DNA of 64,000 bases. Source: RPQJ01 sp963700045 (lineage in GTDB: Bacteria; Pseudomonadota; Gammaproteobacteria; Steroidobacterales; Steroidobacteraceae). Both the position numbers and the translations under genes were made by a program. The notes below the pieces were generated by a model. The model was not told where the DNA came from, did not search any database, and worked only from the letters and a program-made list of their open reading frames with translations. This document shows, piece by piece, positions 26,026-37,836 of this stretch (positions are counted from its first letter, which is position 1; each line of letters begins with the position of its first letter). Location of the stretch: the NCBI GenBank assembly GCA_963700045.1, contig CAVOWK010000024.1, positions 1 through 64,000 of the forward strand, read 5' to 3'.

Positions 26026-26808
26026 TCAGCCGAGTTCCCGCTTGGCACGGACCCAGAGCGCTTCGAGCTGCTCCATGTCGACGTCGGCCGGGGTTCGGCC
26101 CTCTGCGGCGAGGTGCGTCTCGACCTGGCGGAAACGCCGTTCGAACTTGGCGTTCGCGTCGCGCAGCGCAGCCTCCGCGTCGACTCCGAGGTGACGCGCC
26201 GCCTGCGACAACGCAAACAGCAGGTCTCCCAGTTCCTCGTGCGTGCGGGTTCGATCACCCTTGTCGATCTCGTCCTGCAGCTCGCCAAGCTCTTCGCGCA
26301 CCTTTTCGATGACGCCCGCGGCATCGGCCCAGTCGAAACCGACCCTCGCGGCACGCGCACCGAGCTTGGTCGCGCGAGTCAGCGCCGGCAGGCCGAGCGT
26401 CACGCCGTCCAGCGCGCCAACGCCCTGCCCCCTGGCCACGCGCTCGGCGCGCTTGTGCTGCTCCCAGGCCTGCGCCTGCGCCGCGGAGTTCTCGATCTTC
26501 GCGTCGGCAAAGACGTGCGGGTGGCGTCGTTCGAGCTTGTCGGCGATCGAGGCGGCGACGGCGTCGAAATCAAACAGCCCGCGCTCTTCGGCGATGCGTG
26601 ACTGGAACACGACCTGGAACAGCACGTCGCCCAGTTCGTCACGCACGGCCTCGGGCTCGCCGCGGGCGATCGCGTCCGCCAGCTCGTACGCTTCTTCGAT
26701 CGTGTGCGGTGCGATCGATGCCCAGTCCTGCTCGCGGTCCCACGGACAGCCGCCTGCCGGGTCGCGCAGGCGCGCCATGATCCGGCGCAGGCGGTCGATG
26801 CCGCTCAC
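26026..26808 (-). CDS. mazG: Nucleoside triphosphate pyrophosphohydrolase MazG
   Basis: A 260-aa protein with two tandem MazG domains. The first has CPWDREQDWASIAPHTIEEAYEL and DELGDVLFQVVFQSR; the second has EELGDLLFALSQAARHL. The paired EExxE-D acidic sites bind Mg for hydrolysis of (d)NTPs to the monophosphates, a house-cleaning and stringent-response role. The GTG at 26808 overlaps the nudL stop as GTGA, so the genes are translationally coupled; the frame stays open far upstream but only from here is the family visible. hrpA follows six bp later. Confidence 0.94.
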   Translation of the reverse strand: MSGIDRLRRIMARLRDPAGGCPWDREQDWASIAPHTIEEAYELADAIARGEPEAVRDELGDVLFQVVFQSRIAEERGLFDFDAVAASIADKLERRHPHVFADAKIENSAAQAQAWEQHKRAERVARGQGVGALDGVTLGLPALTRATKLGARAARVGFDWADAAGVIEKVREELGELQDEIDKGDRTRTHEELGDLLFALSQAARHLGVDAEAALRDANAKFERRFRQVETHLAAEGRTPADVDMEQLEALWVRAKRELG

Positions 26809-27461
26809 GCCTTCACCCCGTGCAGCAGCCGCGCGAACGTGATGAGCATGCTGGCCGTGGCACCCCAGATCTGCCGCCCTTCGTACGGGATCTCGTGCGT
26901 GATGATCGTGTGGCCTGCAATGCTGCGATCGCGCGGCAGATGGTTGCGCACATCGAGCACGAACTCGAGCGGCACCTCGAAGACATTCTCGACCTCGGTC
27001 TCGTCCAGTTGCAGGTTGAAGCCAGGCTGCACGAAGCCTACCGCGGGAGTCACCCGGAACCCCGAGATCACGAGGTGGTCCTGCAGGTAACCGGCGCGCG
27101 TGACGAACTGTGGCTCCAGCCCGATTTCTTCCTGCGTTTCGCGCAGAGCGGCCTCCCATGGGCCAGCGTCCGCCGACTCGATCCGTCCACCCGGAAAACT
27201 GATCTGGCCCGGATGGTTCTTCAGGTGCGATGCGCGCTGCGTCAGCAGCACCTGCAGGCCCGCGGGACGCTCGACCAGCGGCACGAGCACGGCTGCACGC
27301 GCCGGCTCTGCGGGAAACAGTTTCCGCATGAGATCGATCTGTTCCGGCGTGAACTGTGCGGCGTATGGAAACTCCGGGTCCCGGCCCGGCACCGTGTCCC
27401 GCAACAGGCTTTCGATCCGTGTGCGCAGCGGCCGGGCTGCGATGAGGTCGGGGACCGTCAA
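26805..27461 (-). CDS. nudL: Nudix hydrolase, CoA pyrophosphatase type (NudL/YeaB)
   Basis: A 218-aa Nudix hydrolase. The motif GGRIESADAGPWEAALRETQ continues with EEIG, giving a complete Nudix box, and the upstream LTQRASHLKNHPGQISFPGG is the UPF0035 signature of CoA pyrophosphatases. It would cleave CoA derivatives to phosphopantetheine and 3',5'-ADP. The start codon is a TTG directly after the fumC stop (TAGTTG), with no room for its own ribosome-binding site, so it relies on coupling to fumC. The 3' end overlaps mazG by four bases. Confidence 0.88.
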   Translation of the reverse strand: MTVPDLIAARPLRTRIESLLRDTVPGRDPEFPYAAQFTPEQIDLMRKLFPAEPARAAVLVPLVERPAGLQVLLTQRASHLKNHPGQISFPGGRIESADAGPWEAALRETQEEIGLEPQFVTRAGYLQDHLVISGFRVTPAVGFVQPGFNLQLDETEVENVFEVPLEFVLDVRNHLPRDRSIAGHTIITHEIPYEGRQIWGATASMLITFARLLHGVKA

Positions 27462-28880
27462 CTAGCCTTCTCCCTTGCCCGGCCCGCCATGTTCGCCGCC
27501 ACGCGTCAGCGCCACCGGATCGAGCAGCTTCGCGAGACGCTGCTCGCCCAGGTCGGTCATCTCGCCAGCCACTTCGATGATCGGCCGGCCCTCGGCGTAG
27601 GCTTTCTTGGCGATCGCCGCTGCCTTGTCGTAGCCGATGACTGGATTCAGCGCCGTCACCAGCATCGGGTTGCGGCTCAGCGCGAGCGCCATCTGCCGCA
27701 CGTGCACGGCGAAACCTGCGATGGCGCTGCGTGCCAGCGTGCGCGACGCTCCCGCGAGCAGCTCGATGCTCTGCAACAGGTTGTAGGCGATCACGGGCAG
27801 CATCACGTTGAGCTGGAAGTTGCCCGACTGGCCGGCGATGCCGATCGTCGCGTCGTTGCCCATGACCTGCGCCGCCACCATCGTGACCGCCTCCGGCACG
27901 ACGGGGTTGACCTTGCCCGGCATGATGCTGCTGCCTGGCTGCAGCGCGGGCAGCGAGACTTCGGCCAGCCCGGCGAGCGGGCCGCTGTTCATCCAGCGCA
28001 GGTCGTTCGAGATCTTCATCAGCGCGACGGCGAGCGTGCGCAGATGACCGGACAACTCGACGGCCGTGTCCTGCGACGCGAGCGCGGCAAAGAAATCGCG
28101 GGCCGGACGCAGGTCGAGACCGGTCTCCTGCGACAACAGCGCCGCCACCTTCGGCGCGAACTGGGGATTGGCGTTGACGCCCGTGCCCACGGCCGTGCCG
28201 CCCTGTGCCAGCGCGTGCAGGCGCGGCCGGCAACTCTGCAGGCGCGTCACGGCGTCCTCGAGCTGGGTCCGCCACGCGCCCATTTCCTGCCCGAGCGTCA
28301 CCGGCATCGCGTCCATCAGGTGCGTGCGACCGGTCTTGACCGTCTCACCGACGTCGGCCGCCTTGCGCGAGATCGTCTCGATCAGTTCCTTGAGCGCGGG
28401 CAACAGCGATTCCGACAGGGCGATGGCCGCACCCAGGTGAATCGCCGTCGGGATCACGTCGTTGCTGCTCTGCCCGCGGTTGACGTGGTCGTTGGCATGC
28501 ACGGGCACGGTCGAGCCACCGGCGTACTCGGTGGCGAGTCGCGCGATGACCTCGTTGGCGTTCATGTTGCTGCTGGTGCCCGACCCGGTCTGAAAGACGT
28601 CGATCGGGAAATGCGCGTCGTGACGACCGGCCGCCACTTCCAGTGCCGCCCGCTGGATGGCGAAGGCCCGGACCCGGTCAAGATCACCGAGTTCGAGATT
28701 GGCGCCAGCCGCGGCCCATTTGACCAGTCCGAGCGCCCGGATGAAGCCCCGCGGCATGGGGATGCCGCTGATCGGGAAATTCTGGATCGCACGCTGGGTC
28801 TGGGCGCCCCACAGCGCCCCGGCGGGCACGCGGGTTTCACCCATGCTGTCGCGTTCGACGCGGTAGTCGGTATCGGCCAT
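27462..28880 (-). CDS. fumC: Fumarate hydratase, class II
   Basis: A 472-aa iron-independent fumarase that hydrates fumarate to malate in the TCA cycle. The superfamily signature GSSIMPGKVNPV is complete; SSNDVIPTAIHL, GRTHLMDAMPVTLGQE and TGVNANPQF are further family motifs. The ATG at 28880 (MADTDYRVERD) is chosen over an in-frame codon further up because it matches family length. It is the first gene of the fumC-nudL-mazG-hrpA run and is divergent from purB, another member of the same superfamily, with an 82-bp shared promoter region. Confidence 0.96.
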   Translation of the reverse strand: MADTDYRVERDSMGETRVPAGALWGAQTQRAIQNFPISGIPMPRGFIRALGLVKWAAAGANLELGDLDRVRAFAIQRAALEVAAGRHDAHFPIDVFQTGSGTSSNMNANEVIARLATEYAGGSTVPVHANDHVNRGQSSNDVIPTAIHLGAAIALSESLLPALKELIETISRKAADVGETVKTGRTHLMDAMPVTLGQEMGAWRTQLEDAVTRLQSCRPRLHALAQGGTAVGTGVNANPQFAPKVAALLSQETGLDLRPARDFFAALASQDTAVELSGHLRTLAVALMKISNDLRWMNSGPLAGLAEVSLPALQPGSSIMPGKVNPVVPEAVTMVAAQVMGNDATIGIAGQSGNFQLNVMLPVIAYNLLQSIELLAGASRTLARSAIAGFAVHVRQMALALSRNPMLVTALNPVIGYDKAAAIAKKAYAEGRPIIEVAGEMTDLGEQRLAKLLDPVALTRGGEHGGPGKGEG

Positions 28881-28962
28881 GGTGAACTCCGGGGAACCGC
28901 GCAGGCGCCCTCGGCGGGCCATGCGGTATCATCGGGAATCGTAGCACCTCCCGGATGAATGC

Positions 28963-30331
28963 ATGAGTCTCACCCCGCTGACCGCGCTTTCCCCCGTGGA
29001 TGGCCGTTATGCGGCGCGCTGCGCCGACCTCCGCGAGATATTCAGCGAGCAGGGTCTGATACGCGCCCGCGTCCGTGTCGAGATTGCCTGGCTGCATGCA
29101 CTGGCCGGGGAGCGACACATCGCCGAACTGCGTGGCATCACCCCGGCCGACCTCGCCGCTCGCGCAGCAGATCGCCGATGGCTTCGGCCCGGCGGACGCC
29201 GCGACGGTCAAGGCGTTCGAACGCGAGACCAACCACGACGTCAAGGCGGTCGAGTACCTCATCAAGCAGAAGCTCGGCGCGCACCCGGCCTGGCAGTCAC
29301 GGCTCGAATTCGTGCATTTCGCCTGCACGTCCGAGGACATCAACAACCTGTCCTACGCGCTGATGTGCCAGGAAGCCCGTTCGAAGGTGTTGTTGCCGCG
29401 CATCGACGCGTTGCTCGGCGCCCTGCGCTCGATGGCGCACACCCATGCCGACGACGCGATGATGTCGCGTACGCACGGCCAGGCCGCGACGCCCACGACG
29501 CTCGGCAAGGAAGTCGCGGTGTTCGCACACCGCCTGCGTCGGGCACGCGATACGTTTGCCGCCGTGCCGATCCGCGGCAAGATCAACGGCGCCGTCGGCA
29601 ATTACAACGCGCACGTCGCGGCGTACCCCGACGTGGACTGGCCGCTGCTCGGCCAGCGGTTGGTCGAATCGCTCGGCCTGAAGTGGAACGCGTACACCAC
29701 GCAGATCGAGCCGCACGACTGGACGGCGGAGTACTGCGACGCCCTCGCACGCTGCAACTCGATCCTCACGGATCTGTGCCGCGATTTCTGGGGCTACGTA
29801 TCGCTTGGCTATTTCAGGCAAAAGGTGGTTGCGGGCGAAGTCGGCTCGTCCACCATGCCGCACAAGGTCAACCCGATCGACTTCGAAAACGGCGAAGGCA
29901 ACTTCGGGCTTGCCAATGCGCTGCTGCGCTTCCTCTCGGAAAAGCTGCCGATCTCGCGCTGGCAGCGTGACCTGACCGACTCTACCGTGCAGCGCAACCT
30001 GGGCGTCGCGCTCGCGCATTCCGATATCGCCATCCAGTCCGTCGCGCGCGGACTCGCCCGCATCGAGATCGATCGTGCGCGACTCGCCGACGATCTCGCG
30101 GCCAACTGGGAACTGCTGGCAGAACCGATCCAGACGGTGATGCGCCGCTACGCGGTGCCCGAAGCCTATGAACAGTTGAAGGCACTCACGCGCGGGCGAC
30201 GCATCGACGGGCCTGCGGTCGCAAGTTTCGTCGACGGGCTGCCGATTCCGCCTGCCGAAAAGGCGAGGCTGAAGGCCCTGACGCCGGCGACGTACATCGG
30301 TCTCGCGGCCCGGCTTGCCCGCGAAGTCTGA
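28963..30331 (+). CDS. purB: Adenylosuccinate lyase (one frameshift)
   Basis: PurB cleaves SAICAR and adenylosuccinate, releasing fumarate, in purine synthesis. The N-terminal piece (MSLTPLTALSPVDGRY) and the rest (from LAQQIADGFG) are in different frames. ITPADLAA should continue directly into LAQQIADG, and a single missing base at about 29158-29161 restores the frame. Downstream, FVHFACTSEDINNL, SRTHGQAATPTTLGKE and the signature GSSTMPHKVNPIDFEN are intact, and the length (about 455 aa joined) is normal for the gammaproteobacterial type. As the enzyme is usually essential for purine synthesis, a sequencing deletion is more likely than a true mutation. Confidence 0.93.
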
Positions 30332-30377
30332 GTCGCGATCGGCGCCGTTTGACATAAGCCTGCCATCGCTCGCCGAC

Positions 30378-30890
30378 ATGCCCGCACAACCCGCCCGGGA
30401 TTACGTCGTGCGACTCGCCACGTGGGCGCACGACCGCTTGCAGATCCAGCGCGTAAGACGGTCTGTTTTCATCGAAGAACAGCAGATCGCGGAACGCGAC
30501 GAATGGGACGAACTCGATCCCGTCATCACGCACGTTCTCGTCTTTGAAGCGCCTGCTTCCACAAAACGTGACGCGGTTGGCACGGGACGCCTGGAACCCA
30601 CCGGTAAGATCGGTCGTGTCGCAGTACTGCCGCAGTACCGTGGCACCGGAGCTGGCGTCGCCGTGATGCGTCGCCTCCTGGATCTCGCCGCCGAGCGCGG
30701 ATTCCACGAGGTGTACCTCAATGCGCAGGTGTCGGCAGCCGGATTCTACGAGCGGCTGGGTTTCCGGGCCGATGGTCCGGAATTCGACGAGGTCGGAATA
30801 CCGCACCAGCGCATGCGCCGGGCGGTCGGGAAGCGGGATGGAACATCGGCTGGACCTGACGGGAACGCGCAGCATCCTCTCGAACCTTGA
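30378..30890 (+). CDS. GNAT-family N-acetyltransferase
   Basis: A 170-aa acyltransferase. Motif A reads GRVAVLPQYRGTGAGVAVM, with the acetyl-CoA pyrophosphate loop Q-YRGTGAG, and AAGFYERLGF is the C-terminal motif B. VRRSVFIEEQQIAERDEWDELD near the N terminus resembles ElaA-type acetyltransferases. The substrate is unknown. It starts 47 bp after purB and its last 53 bp overlap the next gene in another frame, so the two products are probably made together. Confidence 0.82.
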   Translation: MPAQPARDYVVRLATWAHDRLQIQRVRRSVFIEEQQIAERDEWDELDPVITHVLVFEAPASTKRDAVGTGRLEPTGKIGRVAVLPQYRGTGAGVAVMRRLLDLAAERGFHEVYLNAQVSAAGFYERLGFRADGPEFDEVGIPHQRMRRAVGKRDGTSAGPDGNAQHPLEP

Positions 30891-31344
30891 GGAGTACCGG
30901 AGTGCGGTCGCCGAGATCGCGACGCGCGCCAACCGCACGCTCTCCATCTACACGACCGACCTCGAGCCGCTGATCTACGACCACGACCTCTTCCTCGAGC
31001 CGGTCAAGCGGCTCGTCCTGGCCCGCAGCCATGCGCGCCTGCGCGTGCTGATCTCGAATCCCGGCCGCGTCTCGCGTGAAGGCAACCGTTTCATGATGAT
31101 GGCGCGCCGGCTCACCAGCTACATCGACCTGCGCAACGTCGCGCCCGAGTACCGCAGCAACCCCTGCTCTTTCATCGTGGCCGACGACAAGGCCATCGCG
31201 TTCCGGCAGCAGGCGTCGACGTGGGACGGCATCGTCGAGTTCAACGACGTCTCGGTCGTCAGGCGTTATCTCGCCTATTTCGACGAAGTCTGGGCTGGAA
31301 GCCTGGTCCAGCCTGAAATGCGCGCCACGGCCGTCGACTGCTGA
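30838..31344 (+). CDS. Conserved protein with phospholipase-D-like fold features, function unknown
   Basis: A 168-aa protein beginning MEHRLDLTGTRSIL. Alternating strand-helix segments (RTLSIYTTDLEPLIYDHDLF, ARLRVLISNPGRVS, SFIVADDKAIAFRQQ) resemble one half of a phospholipase D domain, but no HxK motif is seen, so a catalytic role is doubtful. From memory it may belong to the DUF7931 group found next to acetyltransferases. It overlaps the GNAT gene by 53 bp, which supports a shared task. Cytoplasmic; no signal peptide. Confidence 0.6.
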   Translation: MEHRLDLTGTRSILSNLEEYRSAVAEIATRANRTLSIYTTDLEPLIYDHDLFLEPVKRLVLARSHARLRVLISNPGRVSREGNRFMMMARRLTSYIDLRNVAPEYRSNPCSFIVADDKAIAFRQQASTWDGIVEFNDVSVVRRYLAYFDEVWAGSLVQPEMRATAVDC

Positions 31345-31418
31345 CGCGTCCCGGGCGCCGCTCCGCCGCAGGCGCTTGACCCTCCAGCCTGAAGACAAAC
31401 TGCCGCGCGCGGGCTCGT

Positions 31419-31424
31419 TATAAT
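31419..31424 (+). promoter_or_regulatory. -10 element TATAAT before nudJ
   Basis: A perfect TATAAT ends seven bases before the nudJ ATG at 31432 and would give an almost leaderless transcript. No clear -35 box is seen at 17 bp. Confidence 0.35.
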
Positions 31425-31431
31425 GACCGGC

Positions 31432-31929
31432 ATGGTATGGAAGCCTGACGTCACCGTGGCAGCCGTCGTCGAACGCGACGGCAAGTTCCTGTTTGTCGAC
31501 GAACGCGCGGGCGGCCGGGTGGTGTTGAACCAGCCCGCCGGGCACCTCGAGCAGGGCGAAACCCTGCAGCAGGCCATCGCGCGCGAGACGCTCGAGGAAA
31601 CCGGCTGGACGTTCGTCCCACGCGACATCGTCGGCATCTATCTCTGGCAGCCGGAGCACCTGAACAAGACGTTTCTGCGCGTCTCGTTCTGTGGCCAGCT
31701 GGAGGGCCATGATCCCTCGCGCCCCCTCGACCACGGCATCCTGCGCACCCGCTGGCTCGACCGCGAGCAGCTGATGGCGGCGCGGGCGCGGCACCGCAGC
31801 CCGCTGGTAGCCCGCTGTGTCGACGATTACCTCAGCGGTGCGCGGTATCCGCTCGAACTCCTGACGCACCTGATGCGCAGCGTCGAAACCGCCGCCGACA
31901 CGTCGGCATCGATCGCGGCGAGCGGCTGA
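31432..31929 (+). CDS. nudJ: Nudix phosphatase NudJ
   Basis: A 165-aa Nudix enzyme matching NudJ: it starts MVWKPDVTVAAVVERDGKFL, like the E. coli protein, and has the box GHLEQGETLQQAIARETLEE ending TGW. NudJ hydrolyses phosphate from nucleoside di- and triphosphates and thiamine pyrimidine pyrophosphate. In gammaproteobacteria it sits next to mnmA and purB, as here. The ATG at 31432 is preferred to the one at 31423, which overlaps a TATAAT box. It precedes mnmA by 121 bp. Confidence 0.9.
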   Translation: MVWKPDVTVAAVVERDGKFLFVDERAGGRVVLNQPAGHLEQGETLQQAIARETLEETGWTFVPRDIVGIYLWQPEHLNKTFLRVSFCGQLEGHDPSRPLDHGILRTRWLDREQLMAARARHRSPLVARCVDDYLSGARYPLELLTHLMRSVETAADTSASIAASG

Positions 31930-32050
31930 GCCACTCACCTCTCCCGATCCTCGCGTGGAAAGGTCGACGCGCTTTTGCAGGCGTCCGACCCGACCCGGCC
32001 TGTCCTGTCCTGTCGCGCTTGGAAGGGAGCAAGGCATGTAAAATCGATGC

Positions 32051-33163
32051 ATGCCATCTCCCCGCGTCGTGCTCGCGCTCTCCGGCGGTGTCGATTCCGC
32101 CGTTTCCGCCGTGCTGCTGCAGCGCGCGGGGTACGACGTGCACGCGCTGTTCATGCGCAACTGGGACGAAGACGAGGACGGTTACTGCACGGCAGCGGCC
32201 GACCTGCAGGATGCGCGTCGCGTCTGCGACGACCTCGGCATCCCGCTGCACGCGGTTACTTTCGCGGCCGAGTACCGCGATCGCGTCTTCCAGCATTTTC
32301 TCGACGAGCTGGCGGCCGGCCGCACGCCCAATCCGGACGTCGCCTGCAATCGCGAGATCAAGTTCGGCGTCTGTTACGAGCACGCGTTGCGCCTCGGCGC
32401 CGACTGGTTCGCCACTGGCCATTACGCACGCATGCAGGGAGGCCGGTTGTTGCGCGGCCGCGATCCCGGCAAGGACCAGACCTATTTCCTGCACACGGTA
32501 CCGGGCGCAATGCTCGCGCGCACGCTGTTTCCCGTCGGCGACCTGCCGAAGGAAGACGTCCGCAGGCTCGCGCACGAACACGCACTGCCCGTGCACGACA
32601 AGCGCGACAGCACCGGCATCTGTTTCATCGGCGAGCGTCCGTTCGCCGAATTCCTCGCGCATTACCTGCCGGCGCAACCCGGCCCCATCGAAACACCCGC
32701 AGGACGCAGGCTCGGCACTCACCGTGGCCTGATGTACTACACCTTGGGCCAGCGCCAGGGCCTCGAGGTCGGCGGCGTCCGCGGCGCGGCCGAGAAGCCG
32801 TGGTATGTCGCGAGAAAGGACCTGCAACGGAACACGCTCGTGGTCGTGCAGCAGCACGCGCACCCGCTCCTGCTCTGCAACGAATTCACCACCGAACCCG
32901 CGCATTGGATTGCGGGCGCCGCGCCGACGGCCCGGTTCCGCTGCACGGTGAAGACCCGCTATCGGCAGGCGGACCAGGCATGCGAGGTCCGCGTCCTGCC
33001 GGACGGCCGCTGCCGCGTTCGCACGGACTTGGCGCAACGCGCCGTCACCCCGGGTCAATCGGCTGTTTTCTACCAGGACGACGAATGCCTGGGCGGCGCG
33101 GTCGTTGCCGGCATCCCCGACATGGCGCTCGAGGTCGAATCCATACGGGCTTCCGGGCTATAA
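32051..33163 (+). CDS. mnmA: tRNA-specific 2-thiouridylase MnmA
   Basis: MnmA thiolates U34 of tRNAs for Lys, Glu and Gln. The 370-aa protein has the PP-loop SGGVDSAV (11-18), the nucleophile Cys99 in VACNREIKF, and the persulfide-carrying Cys191 in STGICFIGERPF, the same pair as E. coli Cys102/Cys199. DPGKDQTYFL and the C-terminal beta-barrel (YTLGQRQGL, ARFRCTVKTRYRQ) are intact. It follows nudJ, and in most relatives it precedes purB; here acnA comes next instead after 39 bp. Confidence 0.96.
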   Translation: MPSPRVVLALSGGVDSAVSAVLLQRAGYDVHALFMRNWDEDEDGYCTAAADLQDARRVCDDLGIPLHAVTFAAEYRDRVFQHFLDELAAGRTPNPDVACNREIKFGVCYEHALRLGADWFATGHYARMQGGRLLRGRDPGKDQTYFLHTVPGAMLARTLFPVGDLPKEDVRRLAHEHALPVHDKRDSTGICFIGERPFAEFLAHYLPAQPGPIETPAGRRLGTHRGLMYYTLGQRQGLEVGGVRGAAEKPWYVARKDLQRNTLVVVQQHAHPLLLCNEFTTEPAHWIAGAAPTARFRCTVKTRYRQADQACEVRVLPDGRCRVRTDLAQRAVTPGQSAVFYQDDECLGGAVVAGIPDMALEVESIRASGL

Positions 33164-33202
33164 TTCCGCGGTTAACCGCTGTGTTTTCGCCCCGGAGGTT
33201 CC

Positions 33203-35896
<2,694 letters not shown>

Positions 35897-35928
35897 GGGA
35901 GGGGTTAGGGGATAGGGGTTGGGGGTTA
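35897..35928 (+). repeat. Degenerate G-quadruplex repeat (GGGGTTA-like)
   Basis: Directly after the acnA stop codon come five G tracts (3, 4, 4, 4 and 5 G) separated by A, TTA, ATA and TT, then TTA. This is a decayed relative of the perfect repeat at 13554-13578. It lies between acnA and the sirtuin gene. Confidence 0.75.
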
Positions 35929-36051
35929 GTCGGAACAGCGACTCGATCGCACCTGGCTGCCCTCGATCCAAATCACTGGCTGGTTCCTGCCATTACCACC
36001 TCCCTTCTCTCCGCGGCGGCGACGGCACTCGGCGCAGCACGGCACGTCTGC

Positions 36052-36732
36052 GTGCTGACCGGTGCGGGCATTTCTGCCGAGAGCGGCGTGCCCACGTTTC
36101 GCGATGCGCAGACCGGCCTCTGGGCGAAGTTCCGCCCTGAGGACCTGGCGACACCCGAAGCCTTCGCGCGCGATCCGCAGCGCATCTGGGAATGGTACGA
36201 GTGGCGTCGTGAACTCGTGCATCGGGTCGAACCGAACGCCGGCCACCGGGCGTTGGTCGATCTGGCACGCACGGTGCCGCGCTTGACGCTGGTCACGCAG
36301 AACGTCGACGGCCTGCACCAGCGTGCGGGCAGCACGGGCGTCATCGAGTACCACGGCAACATCCTGCGCGACCGCTGCTCCGCCGAAGGAACGATCGCCG
36401 GACGTTCGTCGTTCTCGATCACTGGCCTGCCGGAATGCGCACGTTGTGGCGAGTTGTTGCGACCCGACGTCGTCTGGTTCGGCGAACCGATTCCGAGGCA
36501 CGCGGCTCTCGAGGCGGGCGCGGCCGCCGCCGACTGCGACGTCTTCCTTGCAATCGGCACCGCGTCGGTCGTGTACCCGGCGGCTGGTCTCGCTGCAAGC
36601 GCCCAGCGGTCGGGCGCGACGATCATCGAGGTCAACACGGAGTCCACGGCACTCACGTCGCTCGCCGATATCTCGTTGCGGGGCCCGTCAGGCGAAGTAT
36701 TGCCGCAACTGCTGCAGGCCCTGCGTGGCTGA
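36052..36732 (+). CDS. cobB: NAD-dependent protein deacylase, sirtuin (CobB-like)
   Basis: A class III sirtuin that removes acyl groups from lysines using NAD. GAGISAESGVPTFR, TQNVDGLHQRAG, the catalytic His in EYHGN and RPDVVWFGEPIP are clear. The Tyr/Arg pair in WYEWRREL is that of desuccinylases. Zinc cysteines are RC, then CARC, as in E. coli CobB. The only ordinary start codon is the GTG at 36052, inside VLTGAG. Yet the frame continues upstream with a typical N-terminal helix (TTSLLSAAATALGAARHVC) back to an ATT at 35992. The true start is uncertain; a rare ATT start or a base error is possible. Confidence 0.85.
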   Translation: MLTGAGISAESGVPTFRDAQTGLWAKFRPEDLATPEAFARDPQRIWEWYEWRRELVHRVEPNAGHRALVDLARTVPRLTLVTQNVDGLHQRAGSTGVIEYHGNILRDRCSAEGTIAGRSSFSITGLPECARCGELLRPDVVWFGEPIPRHAALEAGAAAADCDVFLAIGTASVVYPAAGLAASAQRSGATIIEVNTESTALTSLADISLRGPSGEVLPQLLQALRG

Positions 36733-36881
36733 CTGGCCGAGCGCCGTGTTGCAGGGGTCCGGCCCGCCGAAACGGCTCAGCGGATCGGGCGACGGCTGGG
36801 GCGAATCCTCCCCCGGCAGTACGGTTCGCATGCTAGAACCCCATCGACCGAACTGCGCACACTTTCCGAGGTCTCATCCGG

Positions 36882-37826
36882 ATGCGACGCACCCGACCCA
36901 GCCTGCAACCCCTGCCGTCCGAGATCACGCCGCCCGACCGGTATTTCAGTCGGCGCGAGGTGATCACGGCGCTTGCCGCCGTCGGCGCCATAGCTGCAGG
37001 GGTCCCTCGGAACGCCTCGGCCGCCCAGTTGAAGTACGCCCGGAATCCTCGATTCAGCCTGAATGAGAGCGCTAATTCCTTAGAAGATATAACCACTTAC
37101 AACAACTTCTACGAATTTGGTACAGATAAGGCGGACCCCGCGCGGAACTCCGGCAAGTTCAAGCCGCGGCCCTGGTCGGTGACAGTGGCCGGTGAATGCG
37201 CGAAACCGGGCATCTACACGCTGGAAGACATCCTGAAACCCCATGCGCTCGAGGAGCGCATCTATCGGCTGCGCTGCGTCGAGGCCTGGTCGATGGTGAT
37301 CCCGTGGGTCGGGTTCCCGCTTGGTGCCCTGCTGCAGCGCTTCGAGCCCAACTCAAAGGCGAAGTACGTTGCGTTCAAGACCGTCATGCGGCCAGACGAG
37401 ATGCCCGGCCAGCGCTTCCCGGTGCTCGACTGGCCTTACGTCGAAGGCCTGCGCATCGACGAGGCGATGCATCCGCTGACATTGCTCGCGGTGGGACTGT
37501 ACGGCCAGACCCTGCCCAACCAGAACGGCGCCCCGCTGCGACTGGTCGTGCCCTGGAAGTATGGCTTCAAGGGCATCAAGTCGATCGTCGAGATCCGCTT
37601 CACCGAACGGCAGCCACCCACGTCGTGGAATATTTCCGCACCCCGGGAATACGGCTTCTACGCCAACGTGAACCCCAGCGTCGACCACCCGCGCTGGAGC
37701 CAGGCGCAGGAAAGGCGCATCGGCGCAGGCCTGTTCGCCTCGAAGCAGGCGACGCTGCCGTTCAACGGTTACGCCGAACAGGTTGCCGGGCTGTACCAAG
37801 GCATGGACCTGCGCAAGTTCTATTGA
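36882..37826 (+). CDS. msrP: Protein-methionine-sulfoxide reductase, molybdenum catalytic subunit
   Basis: MsrP repairs oxidised methionines in periplasmic proteins with a molybdopterin cofactor. The 314-aa precursor has a twin-arginine signal (YFSRREVITALAAVGA, Arg24-Arg25). The Mo ligand Cys132 lies in YRLRCVEAWSMVIPW; VPWKYGFKGIKSIVEI and the end LYQGMDLRKFY are typical of the family. Export folded through Tat is expected. Its membrane partner msrQ starts 10 bp downstream. The system receives electrons from the respiratory chain. Confidence 0.95.
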   Translation: MRRTRPSLQPLPSEITPPDRYFSRREVITALAAVGAIAAGVPRNASAAQLKYARNPRFSLNESANSLEDITTYNNFYEFGTDKADPARNSGKFKPRPWSVTVAGECAKPGIYTLEDILKPHALEERIYRLRCVEAWSMVIPWVGFPLGALLQRFEPNSKAKYVAFKTVMRPDEMPGQRFPVLDWPYVEGLRIDEAMHPLTLLAVGLYGQTLPNQNGAPLRLVVPWKYGFKGIKSIVEIRFTERQPPTSWNISAPREYGFYANVNPSVDHPRWSQAQERRIGAGLFASKQATLPFNGYAEQVAGLYQGMDLRKFY

Positions 37827-37836
37827 GCCGCTGGCC

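Noticed and set aside
26820..28958. A 712-codon frame antisense to nudL and fumC
   Set aside because: Same explanation: codon mirror of recognised genes on the opposite strand.
27462..30331. fumC and purB as a local duplication
   Set aside because: They belong to the same superfamily but are distinct, ancient enzymes with different signatures; no recent duplication is visible.
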